A stretch of DNA of 64,000 nt from Photobacterium angustum (GCF_003026365.1 NZ_PYOM01000004.1:124001-188000), one strand, 5' to 3'. Shown: positions 45,420 to 54,885, counted from the stretch's first letter. The notes: generated from the letters alone by a model not told the origin. Translations and numbers: made by a program.

Positions 45420-46304
45420 ATGGATAAACAACAAATTCTAATGGCAAATATGCATGTATTTAATATTGCAGCCAGAGAGCTTAGTTTTACCAAAGCGGCA
45501 TCATATTTAAATATGTCTCAAAGTGCGGTAAGTCATCGAATTAAAAATTTAGAACAACAGCTTGGGTTTAAATTATTTATTCGGCTCACTCGCAAACTCG
45601 AGCTGACTCCTGAAGGTATACGGCTAAAGATGGCTGTATCACAGTCATTCGATGCTATCTACAGTGAGCTTAATGACATCAAACACAATGAACTAAGTGG
45701 TGAGTTGTTTATTGGTACCTCAAATAATTTTGCGGCATCATGGCTTATCCCTCGTTTAACATCTTTTCAAAAGCGCTACCCCAACCTTGATGTCCGTATT
45801 CAAGTTAAAGACTCAATTCATGACTTTAGGTATGAGCCTATCGACTTAGCGATTTATTACATCAAGCCTAATCATCCTGATTTACATACCGAATTATTAT
45901 TTAATGAAAACCTGATCCCTGTTTGTAGCCCTCAATATGCACAACAGTTAGGATTAATTGAGAAAGGTATTAAGGGTTTAGAAGAAGCAACATTTATACA
46001 CCGAACACAATCGAAAGCTTGGCCCAGATGGCTAACAGCAAACAATAGTGATATTGATTGTTACCAAAAAACCTATAGTTTTAATCAAAGTAATTTGTAT
46101 ATAACAGCGGCAATAAACTCATTAGGCATTGCTATTGGACGTCAACAGTTAATAGAAAAACCATTAGCATCAGGGCAACTCGTGACCCCTTTTTCAGCTA
46201 TACCATCAGATTTAAACTACTATATTGCCTGCATGAAAGGGATGGAAGAACGGCCTAAATACCTTGCCTTTAAAAACTGGCTACAAGAACAAATAAATAT
46301 GTGA
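45420..46304 (+). CDS. LysR-family regulator, divergent from the GH4/chbG operon
   Basis: 294 residues. N-terminal helix-turn-helix: ELSFTKAASYLNMSQSAVSHRIKNLEQQLG, then FIRLTRKLELTPEG, and a type-2 periplasmic-binding fold effector domain (about 90-290). The pattern is close to the GcvA/DsdC branch of LysR proteins. A LysR box sits in the divergent promoter region, pointing to control of the adjacent chitin-sugar genes and itself. GGAGG lies just before the ATG. soxR begins 13 bp after its stop, so limited co-transcription is possible. Confidence 0.87.
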   Translation: MDKQQILMANMHVFNIAARELSFTKAASYLNMSQSAVSHRIKNLEQQLGFKLFIRLTRKLELTPEGIRLKMAVSQSFDAIYSELNDIKHNELSGELFIGTSNNFAASWLIPRLTSFQKRYPNLDVRIQVKDSIHDFRYEPIDLAIYYIKPNHPDLHTELLFNENLIPVCSPQYAQQLGLIEKGIKGLEEATFIHRTQSKAWPRWLTANNSDIDCYQKTYSFNQSNLYITAAINSLGIAIGRQQLIEKPLASGQLVTPFSAIPSDLNYYIACMKGMEERPKYLAFKNWLQEQINM

Positions 46305-46317
46305 TGTGGAGAATCAA

Positions 46318-46758
46318 ATGGAATTGAGTGTAGGACAAGTTGCAAAACGCGCAGGCGTCAGTGTTTCGGCGTTACATTTTTACGAACAAAAAGAGCTTAT
46401 TCTTAGTTATAGAACTGCGAGCAACCAGCGCCGTTATAAGCGCTCTGTACTGCGCCGTATTGCCGTAATAAAAGCAGCACAAAATGTAGGCTTAACATTA
46501 CAAGAAATAAAGCAAGCTTTAGCTCATATTCCCTTAAACGAAAATGTAAAAAAAGAGCAATGGGAACAACTTTCTACACTTTGGCATCAAAAGCTTGAAG
46601 ATAAAATGAATGAGTTAAAACAACTACAAAACCAGTTAGGCAGTTGTATTCAATGTGGCTGCTTATCAATGGAAAGTTGCGCGCTATATAACAATAATGA
46701 TGTTAACGGCATCACCTCACCAGGCGCTAAGTTAATCACACCAAAGAGTAATAACTAG
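46318..46758 (+). CDS. soxR: Redox-sensitive MerR-family activator SoxR
   Basis: 146 residues from the ATG at 46318, chosen over an in-frame GTG at 46306 because GGAG lies seven bases before it. MerR helix-turn-helix VGQVAKRAGVSVSALHFYEQKELI is followed by a dimerisation helix and the [2Fe-2S] cysteines Cys110, Cys113, Cys115 and Cys121 (CIQCGCLSMESC), diagnostic of SoxR. It senses redox-cycling compounds by cluster oxidation. No soxS is adjacent, so it probably activates target genes directly, as outside the enterics. Confidence 0.93.
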   Translation: MELSVGQVAKRAGVSVSALHFYEQKELILSYRTASNQRRYKRSVLRRIAVIKAAQNVGLTLQEIKQALAHIPLNENVKKEQWEQLSTLWHQKLEDKMNELKQLQNQLGSCIQCGCLSMESCALYNNNDVNGITSPGAKLITPKSNN

Positions 46759-46793
46759 ATTCAACTTTTCTTCTTAACGTACTAAACCTTCTT

Positions 46794-46821
46794 AAGAGCC
46801 CAGTCTCAAGTGGGCTCTTTG
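46794..46821. terminator. Bidirectional terminator between soxR and the methyltransferase gene
   Basis: 9-bp stem AAGAGCCCA (46794-46802) / TGGGCTCTT (46811-46819) with an 8-nt loop and short T-runs on both strands, between convergent genes. Confidence 0.85.
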
Positions 46822-46842
46822 GTCACTTCATAAGATCAATAA

Positions 46843-47625
46843 TTAAGGTTTGATCGCTTTAGTTGCGATTAATGTATCCATGTGTTTTTCAATAATAAAT
46901 CGTGGTGTCGGGTGTTGGTCTTCATAGAACCCTGCGAGTAAAAAGCCGGCTTCCATTTGAAGGCCAATTTGTTGTGACAAGGTATGACCAAAAATTATTG
47001 CCTCACCTTGTTCTAATTTTTGTTGATATTTCTCATTCGATAAGCTCTCAATATCTGAATAAGGCAAAATGAAATTCGGCTTTATCAATCCTCGTTTCTC
47101 CAATAATTCCGAACGTTCAAAAATAAACAATACTGGGTTATAAAAGCTCGCCAACAATATACCGCCAGACACCAGAACACGATAACACTCGGTCCATAGA
47201 CGCGTTAAATCAGGGATATATAGGTTTGAAATCGGCGAAACTATATAATCAAAGATGTTATCCTCTAACATATTCAAGTCTGTCATATCAGCCTGAATTG
47301 CTCTCAACATTAAACCGTCTCTTTTAGCAACAAACTCATCTTTTGCGAGTTGTTCTAAAGAAATATCAACCACGGTTACGTCAGCACCAGCGGCAGCTAA
47401 TACAGGTGCTTGTTGCCCACCAGCAGAAGCTAAACAAAGGATTTTCTTACCTTGGATATCTTTAGGTAGCCAATCACTAGGCAGCGGTTTTTTCGTAATA
47501 TGTACCGACCAAGTCCCAGCTTGGGCTTGCTTAATAACCTCCGTATCGACGGGCAACGTCCATCTACTGCCACTTTTCGCTAAGTTATCCCAGACAGCGC
47601 AGTTATACTTGATAATATCTCTCAA
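46843..47625 (-). CDS. SAM-dependent class-I methyltransferase coupled to an ABC-F gene
   Basis: 260 residues. SAM-binding motif I is KILCLASAGGQQAPVLAAAGADVTVVDIS; motif II-type FDYIVSPISNLYIPDLTRLWTECYRVLVSGGILLASF follows. It resembles small-molecule (UbiE-like) methyltransferases more than rRNA methylases, but the substrate is unknown. Its start overlaps the ABC-F gene stop by 4 bp, so the two are translated together. That makes a role in the same resistance or translation process plausible (inference). Confidence 0.75.
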   Translation of the reverse strand: MRDIIKYNCAVWDNLAKSGSRWTLPVDTEVIKQAQAGTWSVHITKKPLPSDWLPKDIQGKKILCLASAGGQQAPVLAAAGADVTVVDISLEQLAKDEFVAKRDGLMLRAIQADMTDLNMLEDNIFDYIVSPISNLYIPDLTRLWTECYRVLVSGGILLASFYNPVLFIFERSELLEKRGLIKPNFILPYSDIESLSNEKYQQKLEQGEAIIFGHTLSQQIGLQMEAGFLLAGFYEDQHPTPRFIIEKHMDTLIATKAIKP

Positions 47626-49085
47626 AATTCGTCTCCTGATATATAAACGTCTTTATTATTTAATTCAATAAACTGCTTATTTTGAATTTCAATTAAGCGC
47701 TGGCACCGAACCTTGCTAATAAACATTTCATCATGCGAAATAATTAAAAGTGTACCTGGGTAACTTGCGAGAATACTGCTGACATGTTCTTTTGTTTCAA
47801 TATCTAGGTTATTTGTTACTTCATCTAAAATCAGTAACTTCGGGTTTAACATTGAAATAATACAAAGTGATAGTCTGGCTTTTTCACCACCCGATAAGTG
47901 ATTGACGGTCTTAAATACCTCTTCGTTATTTTTAAATAAAAACTCGTTCAGTTTATGTCTAACCTCTTGTACACTCCATTCAGGTTTTATTTCTTTTACA
48001 CTGTCAAACACACTCAATTTATCATTAAGATTTTCATAATGTTGATCTAAATATCCAATATCATTGGCACCAATTAAACGCCAAGAACCTTGAATATCAA
48101 TATTATTTTCACCAAGCAGTGCTTTAATAAATGACGATTTACCGGTCCCATTTTTACCTTTTAGAACAACCCGATCTCCTGACATTATTCGAAAGTTTAT
48201 ATTTTCTAAAATTGATGCTTGTTCATCTTTATATTTAAGATAACCTTCAGAAATAGATAGAATATATCCCTTAACCTGATCATACTGGTTAATATCGAAA
48301 TGAGGATGTATGTCTTCTATAAAATGTAAATTTTTCAGCTTATCTCTAAGGGCGGTTTGACTTTGTGTAATGACGGCTTTCTTTTGGTTTGCTGTAGTAT
48401 TACTTCGGTTCATTGCAGCCTTACTAACAACCGTTGGCCATTTCCTGTTATCAATCTGTTTTTGCCCTTTGGCTTTACTATTTGAAGCTCGTTTTTGCTC
48501 TTTCATTCGCTTCTGGTGTACTAATTTCTTTTCTTTCTCAAGCTGATTTATCTCACTGGTTATTCGATGACTTTTATACCGTTTCTCTTGTTGGTAATCA
48601 CTATAACGACCATTAAAAACCGCTATCTTCTCAGAGGCAACATCCCAAATGATATGTGTGACTTTGTCAATCAATTCAATATCATGAGTGACTATAATCA
48701 ATGTGCCATAAAAATATTTGAGCATATTAATTAAGCTCTTACGATTATCCTCATCAAGGTTATTCGTCGGTTCATCGAGAATTAAAATATCAGGATATTT
48801 TGATAACGCCTTAGACAAGCGTTTATTAAAGCGTTGTCCACCACTGAGTTTCATGTTGTGTGTATCCAATTGGCTAACATAACCAATCACTACATCATTT
48901 GAAATATCAATAGAGCCTTCACTCGGTGAAAGCTTACCAATAATGGAGTTAAGTAAACTTGTTTTTCCACTCCCATTGCGACCGATAATCGCAATACGAT
49001 CGCCTTCATTCACCTGAGTAGTAAAATTATTGAATAGCACTTTTGAATTATTGGACAACCCTAAATTATTAAATCGAATATGCAT
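47622..49085 (-). CDS. ABC-F family ATPase, possibly antibiotic-resistance type
   Basis: 487 residues, short for ABC-F proteins. Two ATPase modules are visible: Walker A GRNGSGKTS, signature LSGGQ and Walker B ILILDEPTNNLD in the first; GKNGTGKSS, LSGGEKARLSL and LLILDEVTNNLD in the second. The interdomain linker (about 165-265) is long, basic and helical (QKRASNSKAKGQKQIDNRK), the part that reaches the ribosomal peptidyl-transferase centre. No membrane helices. The size and linker suit resistance-type ABC-F proteins rather than EttA/Uup/YheS. A five-codon reading frame ends at its Shine-Dalgarno sequence. Drug spectrum cannot be told. Confidence 0.8.
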   Translation of the reverse strand: MHIRFNNLGLSNNSKVLFNNFTTQVNEGDRIAIIGRNGSGKTSLLNSIIGKLSPSEGSIDISNDVVIGYVSQLDTHNMKLSGGQRFNKRLSKALSKYPDILILDEPTNNLDEDNRKSLINMLKYFYGTLIIVTHDIELIDKVTHIIWDVASEKIAVFNGRYSDYQQEKRYKSHRITSEINQLEKEKKLVHQKRMKEQKRASNSKAKGQKQIDNRKWPTVVSKAAMNRSNTTANQKKAVITQSQTALRDKLKNLHFIEDIHPHFDINQYDQVKGYILSISEGYLKYKDEQASILENINFRIMSGDRVVLKGKNGTGKSSFIKALLGENNIDIQGSWRLIGANDIGYLDQHYENLNDKLSVFDSVKEIKPEWSVQEVRHKLNEFLFKNNEEVFKTVNHLSGGEKARLSLCIISMLNPKLLILDEVTNNLDIETKEHVSSILASYPGTLLIISHDEMFISKVRCQRLIEIQNKQFIELNNKDVYISGDEF

Positions 49086-49093
49086 ATATCCTC

Positions 49094-49108
49094 CTAGAGA
49101 CAGGGCAT
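49094..49108 (-). promoter_or_regulatory. Very short upstream reading frame (MPCL) before the ABC-F gene
   Basis: ATG-CCC-TGT-CTC-TAG ends exactly where the AGGAGG ribosome site of the ABC-F gene begins. Ribosomes on this frame would cover that site, a layout seen in leader-peptide-controlled resistance genes. It may also be chance. Confidence 0.3.
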
Positions 49109-49542
49109 AATTCAGCTTAACTTAGGTGATATGACAATTTTTCTATACGTAGTAAAAGTATAAATAATTGAAATACGAGATTTTATAGATTACTAAGCTA
49201 AGCCTACTAACCCTGTGTTCAGTATTAAATGATTATGTTATTTAAAATGAATACAGGCGTTATTTGTTCACTTGGCTTAGCTTCCTATTTAGATGCGGGG
49301 AATTTACTCTTTTAAGATAATGGATCTTATTTTTGATTACAACATAAAATTATGCATTATTTAGTAATTTCAAAAAACTAGATATACGATTATTTTAATT
49401 AATAAATGTATATCTGTAGTGAAACAGTGATTTACAAATAACTCTTAAAAATTGAACTGTGACTCGTAATACTAAGCCACAGCTCGTTTAAAAAAGTAAT
49501 TAAACAATCACTAATTATTAATCACTTACATTCATCTAAATA
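49109..49542. other. AT-rich region between the ABC-F gene and the peptide transporter gene
   Basis: Apart from the tiny MFS-like frame noted at 49229, I see no gene, repeat or terminator here. It must contain the ABC-F promoter. Confidence 0.4.
49229..49315 (+). pseudogene. Possible N-terminal remnant of an MFS transporter
   Basis: A 28-codon frame reads MIMLFKMNTGVICSLGLASY followed by LDAGNLLF and stops. The SLGLASYLDAG pattern resembles the first helix of some MFS sugar-transporter-like proteins. Nothing downstream continues the similarity. Weak evidence. Confidence 0.25.
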
Positions 49543-51018
49543 CTAATTAGCTGCTTGTAATTCAATGGCATGATGCTCATCTGCAGACTTTAGCATTTTA
49601 CGGATAATTGCCGAACATATCAGTGCAATCAAAACCATTACCACAGCAAGGATTGTTAACAATTGGAAATAGTTACCATATAGGTTCTGTACCACTTGCT
49701 GGGTGACTTGTTGTCCTTTTTCTAGTGCCACACTCGTTGAAACAACAGCACCCAGAATACCACTTAGTGCTTGAGCGATATAAAAGAGGCTCACTGAGAA
49801 ATTTTCAATGGCTTTAGGCGCTACAGATAAAACAAACGCGACTACAAAGCTTCCCACAATGACTTCGCCAATAGACATAAAGGCATATACAGAGAAGAAT
49901 ACGTTAGGGCTAATGATTGCATCTTGACCTACATTTGTTACTGCTAATGTTAAGATGCCAAAAGATATTGCAACCAGAACAAATGCAATCGCAATTTTAG
50001 TGCCAGCAGAGATTGGACGCCCTTTCTTCTCCATTGAAGTGAAGAACCATGTAACAAGTGGGCCACCAACGATACACCATAGCGGATTCATAGCCATTGC
50101 CGATTCTGGTGCAATGGGGATGAAACCAAATAAATCACCACGCATAGTGTTAATTGTTACCATGGTCATTGATGTCATCATTTGACCGTAGTAAACAAAG
50201 AAACACGTTGTTAGTAACGTCATAATAAACATGGTACCAATACGAAGCCCTTCCGACTTTGTACCACGAAACATAAGTACAAACAGGTACAAAAGTGCTG
50301 CACCACCAATGATATACACAATATACTGCCCTACATCCATGTTAGAAAACATGAAGAAAACAAGCGCTATCATTGCAATTGAAATAACGATGAAAGACAT
50401 TATATTTTTTGTACTGACAGTATTTTCTTGTTCATTATCAGAAGAGAGTTTAGATAATGGCTTATGCATGACAAGTAGTACAATAAAAGCCACAGCTGCA
50501 AGTATACATGACAGACCGAAACTACCATTAAAACCAATACCAAATACAAATAAAGGGAAAAGGTATTGACCCAGTAGAGCGCCAAGATTGTTGACTGAGT
50601 AGTTTAGTGGGTAACAGTTTTCAAAATCAGCTTCAGATTTAAAAGTACGCTTATAAAGGCTAGGATAAGAAGGTGCCATCATGCCTCGGGCATAACTTGC
50701 TAAAGCGATACCGACCAAACTTAATGGAATATTTGCCGATGACGCACCTATTACTAATAAGGCGTAACCAAGGGCAAATGCCCCATATGCGATCGTTAGT
50801 GATCGATAAGAGCCCAACAATTTATCAGCAATAAACCCACCAGCAATCGCAAAAAGTGGACCAATAGAAGAAAACGCGCCAACAACCATCATTGTATCGG
50901 CTTCGCTATAATTAAGATCTTCTAAGAAAAAGCGAGTCAATATGATCATGACTCCATAGAACGATAAGCCAAACATTGCTTGGCAAAACATCATCGATTT
51001 ATTTAATTTATTCCACAT
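49543..51018 (-). CDS. POT/PTR2-family (peptide-type) MFS transporter
   Basis: 491 residues with about 14 helices. The MFS loop GGFIADKLLGSYRSLTIAY and the POT-like YSVNNLGALLGQYLFPLF are present, placing it with proton-dependent oligopeptide transporters. The usual first-helix ExxERFxYY motif is not there: the equivalent region reads CQAMFGLSFYGVMIIL, lacking the Glu-Arg proton-coupling residues. It may therefore have a different coupling or substrate from standard di/tripeptide carriers. Monocistronic, with long AT-rich flanks. Confidence 0.72.
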   Translation of the reverse strand: MWNKLNKSMMFCQAMFGLSFYGVMIILTRFFLEDLNYSEADTMMVVGAFSSIGPLFAIAGGFIADKLLGSYRSLTIAYGAFALGYALLVIGASSANIPLSLVGIALASYARGMMAPSYPSLYKRTFKSEADFENCYPLNYSVNNLGALLGQYLFPLFVFGIGFNGSFGLSCILAAVAFIVLLVMHKPLSKLSSDNEQENTVSTKNIMSFIVISIAMIALVFFMFSNMDVGQYIVYIIGGAALLYLFVLMFRGTKSEGLRIGTMFIMTLLTTCFFVYYGQMMTSMTMVTINTMRGDLFGFIPIAPESAMAMNPLWCIVGGPLVTWFFTSMEKKGRPISAGTKIAIAFVLVAISFGILTLAVTNVGQDAIISPNVFFSVYAFMSIGEVIVGSFVVAFVLSVAPKAIENFSVSLFYIAQALSGILGAVVSTSVALEKGQQVTQQVVQNLYGNYFQLLTILAVVMVLIALICSAIIRKMLKSADEHHAIELQAAN

Positions 51019-51706
51019 AATCGTCTCATTTTATAAGTGCTTTCCCTAGTGCTATTAATCTCTTTAAAATGTTAACACCTCAGAATTAATAGCATTACTT
51101 GCATCACTTACGTTTTCATCTCTCTCAAGTTTCAGTGTATAAATTTAACTACAGAGACGTCTGAATGATAAAAATCATGATATAAATAAAAGCAATAAAG
51201 CTTCATTAAATACAATAATTTCAATTTCAAAAAATATATAAAACCAAAGTATTAAGAAATTTCACCATCCAAAAAAATCAAAAGGTGAATCTTTACTTAT
51301 TACCTTAAGTTATATACATCCATAAACGTAAATGCCCTTACGCATACCAATTAAGCATGCGAAGTTAGATTGCCATTAACATTTATAAAAAATAGTGAGG
51401 AAAATCCAATTTAAAGAATTTTTCGCCTTAAAATCTCAACTAAATAAGATAAATATTTCTCATTTAGATTTATATGTAATTTATATGACTGTAAATGCAA
51501 CACTTTTGCAACATAAACCCCCATTGGTATCTATATATTATCTACCTGCAAATTTTAACTTACACATAAAAAAGCCCCTTATAAAGGGGGCCTTAATATT
51601 TATAAACAAGATAATACTATTATAAATTAGTTTGGAATTAAAAAGTGTAAGTTAAATATCTAAGTATTTAATTTACTCTATTAAAATAATTATCTATAAC
51701 AAATCA
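51019..51706. other. 688-bp intergenic region
   Basis: AT-rich. Holds the promoter of the minus-strand peptide transporter gene at its left side and, at 51569-51593, the terminator of the minus-strand operon to the right. A 76-codon GTG-started frame (51395-51625) runs through that terminator and is not believed. Confidence 0.5.
51569..51593 (-). terminator. Terminator of the SnoaL/DHA2 operon
   Basis: On the minus strand, stem CCCCTT/AAGGGG (51575-51590) with a 3-nt loop is followed by CTTTTTTATG. It lies 117 bp after the SnoaL-like stop. Confidence 0.75.
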
Positions 51707-52108
51707 TCATTCAGATATTGGCGTTTCATGTAAGTACAACCAACGCAGTTTTTCACTTGATGTATCAATTATTGCTGTTGAAATTCGTTTTTTATATTGG
51801 TGGCACTCGTGATGAATTTCACAATAGCGAATCGTAACAATCCCTTTATCGTCAAAAATAGGAACAATATCTTCAATCATTATTTCAAGTTTAGGTCGCT
51901 TTCCAAGAGAACTGGTGAACAGTTGTTTTACTTCAGGGAGTCCAATTACCTTCCCTTGCTGAGTAATCATTGTAAACTCTGGCTCAAAAGAAGATATTAA
52001 CTCCTCCATCACCTCAAGTCCTTTTCCATTTCTATCGGTGAAAACTTGTTGTATCCATTTATGAAGCGTGTGTATATTTTCTGATGCAAGCATGATTGCT
52101 TTATTCAT
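51707..52108 (-). CDS. SnoaL/NTF2-like protein (DUF4440-type)
   Basis: 133 residues with the cone-shaped NTF2-like pattern: an N-terminal helix region (ENIHTLHKWIQQVFTDRNGKGLEVMEELI), the strand FEPEFTMITQQGKVIGLPEVKQLF, then beta strands RPKLEIMIEDIVPIFDDKGIVTIRYCEIHHE. These proteins serve as small enzymes or ligand binders; no active-site assignment is possible. Its start overlaps the stop of the DHA2 transporter by 4 bp, so it is coupled to export of an unknown compound. Confidence 0.65.
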   Translation of the reverse strand: MNKAIMLASENIHTLHKWIQQVFTDRNGKGLEVMEELISSFEPEFTMITQQGKVIGLPEVKQLFTSSLGKRPKLEIMIEDIVPIFDDKGIVTIRYCEIHHECHQYKKRISTAIIDTSSEKLRWLYLHETPISE

Positions 52109-53469
52109 AATGTTACCTTTTGTCTTTTTACAATAAATATAAGTGTGAAAATACCAATTAAAACCGCGATCAAATATGTAAGATGGTAAGCATCAGCATT
52201 TTGGAAATGGGCATTCATACAAAACAAATTAAATAACATAGTAAAAAAAGCAGCACCTACACAGAATGAAATCTGTCGATTAATATTCCAAATGACACTG
52301 CCTTTAAGCATCTGATGTTCATCAAAGTCCATCAATGCTGTGGTCTGAGCACAGTTTGCCCCTAGGCCTCCTCCCAACCCCATTAATATGTATGCCAAAA
52401 TAATTACATATATTGGTGAGCCTAAATGGACCCACAGTAGACTCGCAACACCTGCACTGTGTATAAGTAAACTGATAACAAACAGTTTTTTCGGCCCAAT
52501 ATGATTGTAAGTTTTTCCACAAGCAATAATGGCAATAAATGCACCAATACCGTATAAAATCATAAACATACCGGTCTTATCTGCACTAAAATGTAAAACG
52601 TCTTGTAAAAAGAAAATATTAAGTAGATTGATGCCAGTAAATACGCCAGGAATGGCGTAATAAATAATAATCGATAATGTCAGCTTATTATTTTTGAATA
52701 AACTTAAATTAATTATTGGATCGTGGTGGTTTTTATCATGTTCGATATAAATACCCACCAATATTAAAGCAGCAACAATAGCAAAGGTTCCAATGAGTTC
52801 TGCTTTTATCCCATACTGACTATTCGAATAAATTGACATACCAACTAATAGTGCAATCAAAGCAGTACTGACTAGAAATAGGCCCTTAATATCAGGTCGT
52901 TCACTGTCTGCTTTATTATCATTATCAACCCAATGCCATGCCAGTATGGATACGATGATTGAGAGTGGTGCACTGCTAAAAAATACCCAATGCCAGGATA
53001 AATGTTCAACGATCAGTCCCCCTATCGTAGGTGATATGGCTGGCGCGATTAATGCGACCATCATAATAAAAGTTGATACCTTAGCTCGTTGTTTTTGTTG
53101 GAAAAGACTAAACGTTAATGACTGACCGATTGGAATCATTAACCCTCCTCCAATACCTTGTATAAATCGCCAACCTATCAATTCATATAAACTCGTTGAT
53201 AAACCACAGAAAAATACTGAGCATCCAAATAAGGCCATAGAAAAACTTAAAACGTTTCTAGAGCTATAACGACTGGCTAACCAAGTACTCATAGGAATAA
53301 CTAACGTCATTCCGAGAATGTACGAATTTGCAACCCATGCGACATTTACAGTACCAGTATTGAACGTGTTCGCAATTGAGGGAAGCGCAATAGCCGACAT
53401 AAAAATATTGATACAGTCGAGGAAAAAACTAATTAAAAAAACTGATGCTATTTTGTAGCGATAACTCAC
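52105..53469 (-). CDS. DHA2-family (EmrB/QacA-type) MFS multidrug transporter
   Basis: 454 residues with about 14 helices. Motifs of the 14-helix drug:proton antiporters are visible: ALPSIANTFNTGTVNVAWVANSYILG (motif D1 region), STWLASRYSSRNVLSFSMALF (motif A) and GWRFIQGIGGGLMIPIGQSL (motif B, with the conserved Arg). It expels toxic compounds using the proton gradient. It is coupled to the SnoaL-like gene and divergent from a LysR gene 114 bp away, its likely regulator. Confidence 0.88.
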   Translation of the reverse strand: MSYRYKIASVFLISFFLDCINIFMSAIALPSIANTFNTGTVNVAWVANSYILGMTLVIPMSTWLASRYSSRNVLSFSMALFGCSVFFCGLSTSLYELIGWRFIQGIGGGLMIPIGQSLTFSLFQQKQRAKVSTFIMMVALIAPAISPTIGGLIVEHLSWHWVFFSSAPLSIIVSILAWHWVDNDNKADSERPDIKGLFLVSTALIALLVGMSIYSNSQYGIKAELIGTFAIVAALILVGIYIEHDKNHHDPIINLSLFKNNKLTLSIIIYYAIPGVFTGINLLNIFFLQDVLHFSADKTGMFMILYGIGAFIAIIACGKTYNHIGPKKLFVISLLIHSAGVASLLWVHLGSPIYVIILAYILMGLGGGLGANCAQTTALMDFDEHQMLKGSVIWNINRQISFCVGAAFFTMLFNLFCMNAHFQNADAYHLTYLIAVLIGIFTLIFIVKRQKVTL

Positions 53470-53545
53470 ATCGATACCTTTCTTCTTGAAGTGATATATA
53501 CCAACAGATTAAATAGTTCACCAGATGTAATAAATAACCTAAAAT

Positions 53546-53560
53546 TCACAAAATTAGTGA
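53546..53560. promoter_or_regulatory. Inverted repeat in the DHA2-LysR intergenic region
   Basis: TCAC-7-GTGA, 24 bp before the LysR start and within a 114-bp divergent promoter region; candidate LysR operator, weak by itself. Confidence 0.35.
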
Positions 53561-53583
53561 TTTTTTTTGAATAATGAGATGGT

Positions 53584-54489
53584 ATGGATCTGCTTAAATC
53601 AATAGAAACTTTTCAGCTAGTTGTTGAACATAAAAGCTTTTCAGGCGCAGCCCATGCTATGAACTTAGTGCCATCGGCTGTTAGTCGACAGGTGAGTGAG
53701 TTAGAAAAATGGTTAGGCGTACGTTTGTTACAACGCACAACGCGCAGTATAGGTTTAACCACTGAAGGGCGAGCATACTTAGCCAAAATGGCGTTGATAA
53801 GTCAGAACGTTGAAGAGTTAAAAGGCGTGACACCAGCAACAGCAACACTGAAAGGAGAATTACGGATTACAGCACCATTGATTCTTGGTAAGTATACTTT
53901 ACCGTCCATATTATCACTGTTCAGAAAACAACATCCTGAGGTGAAACTTTCCCTTTTTCTAACGAACAGACATGTAAACCTGATCGAAGAGGGGTATGAC
54001 TTAGCGCTTCGAGTTGGTGAATTAGTTGATTCAGAATTAATTGCACGCTCATTAGGGGAATACAAAATAAAAACTGTTGCCACTGCAAATTATATTCAAC
54101 GCAATGGTGAGGTACATATACCTCAAGATCTTAAGCAACATACATGTTTGATTAATAGCGACAGACAAACACCAAGGCGCTGGACTTATCAGATGAACGA
54201 CAAAGTCATTCAAATAAAAGTAAATGGTGAAATAGAGTCGAATGATTCTGACGTTTTACGAGAGTTCTGCTTGCAAGATCAAGGGATTCTTCAGTTACCA
54301 GATTTCCAAACAAACCATCTAGTTAAAAAGGGAGAGTTAATTGAAATACTCTCACAATATAGTCCACCGCCACAACAGATCTCTCTGCTATTTACACGTA
54401 ATAGACTCATGGGGCCAGCACAACGAACTTTGATTGATTTTTTAGTAAGCCAATTTGATAAGAGTCCTATTGAAGAACCAATCCGATAA
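53584..54489 (+). CDS. LysR-family regulator, divergent from the drug transporter operon
   Basis: 301 residues. Helix-turn-helix HKSFSGAAHAMNLVPSAVSRQVSELEKWLG, then RLLQRTTRSIGLTTEGRAYL, characteristic of the CrgA/AaeR-like branch (TTRxxxLTxEG). The effector domain follows from about residue 90. The adjacent divergent DHA2/SnoaL operon is the expected target. No anomalies. Confidence 0.87.
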   Translation: MDLLKSIETFQLVVEHKSFSGAAHAMNLVPSAVSRQVSELEKWLGVRLLQRTTRSIGLTTEGRAYLAKMALISQNVEELKGVTPATATLKGELRITAPLILGKYTLPSILSLFRKQHPEVKLSLFLTNRHVNLIEEGYDLALRVGELVDSELIARSLGEYKIKTVATANYIQRNGEVHIPQDLKQHTCLINSDRQTPRRWTYQMNDKVIQIKVNGEIESNDSDVLREFCLQDQGILQLPDFQTNHLVKKGELIEILSQYSPPPQQISLLFTRNRLMGPAQRTLIDFLVSQFDKSPIEEPIR

Positions 54490-54733
54490 TGCTCGTAACT
54501 AAAGTGACACAGCTATCTTGCAAAAGTTATTGTCGATGTCGTGGCTTAATAAAAATATTGATAACTGAATATGGGGAAAACCGTACCTATTAATAATAAG
54601 CTAATCTATGCCAGCTTTAATGGTCACAGGTATCATTAAACCCTCATCAACCTCAAGTTATAGATTGACTCTAGGCTAATAACCCTACTTTTCTCCACTC
54701 TTATGGCTGCCCCTATACTCTAATAGAGCGATA

Positions 54734-54785
54734 GATGTTACTAAATGAGCATCTATTCCTTCTGAGTCGACCATTTAGCAACATC
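54734..54785. other. Long hairpin of unknown role
   Basis: GATGTTACTAAATG (54734-54747) and CATTTAGCAACATC (54772-54785) are complementary over 14 bp with one mismatch, loop 24 nt. No T-run. It could be an operator pair or an RNA element at the end of the LysR transcript. Confidence 0.4.
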
Positions 54786-54858
54786 GTAATCGGGATGAGA
54801 AATGAATTTCAGGACCTTATGGTAAATAGCATCATATATACCGTAGAAGTATCAATAA

Positions 54859-54885
54859 GTTACAAAAAGTGACATATAGGTTACA
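54859..54885. promoter_or_regulatory. Phased GTTACA-type direct repeats upstream of the barrel gene
   Basis: GTTACA (54859), GTGACA (54869) and GTTACA (54880) are spaced 10 and 11 bp, i.e. one helical turn, a layout typical of OmpR-family response-regulator sites. Similar TTTACA/GTTACA units precede vxrA. Confidence 0.45.

Noticed and set aside
51395..51625. 76-codon + strand ORF
   Set aside because: It starts with GTG, lacks a convincing context and reads through a strong minus-strand terminator at 51569-51593.
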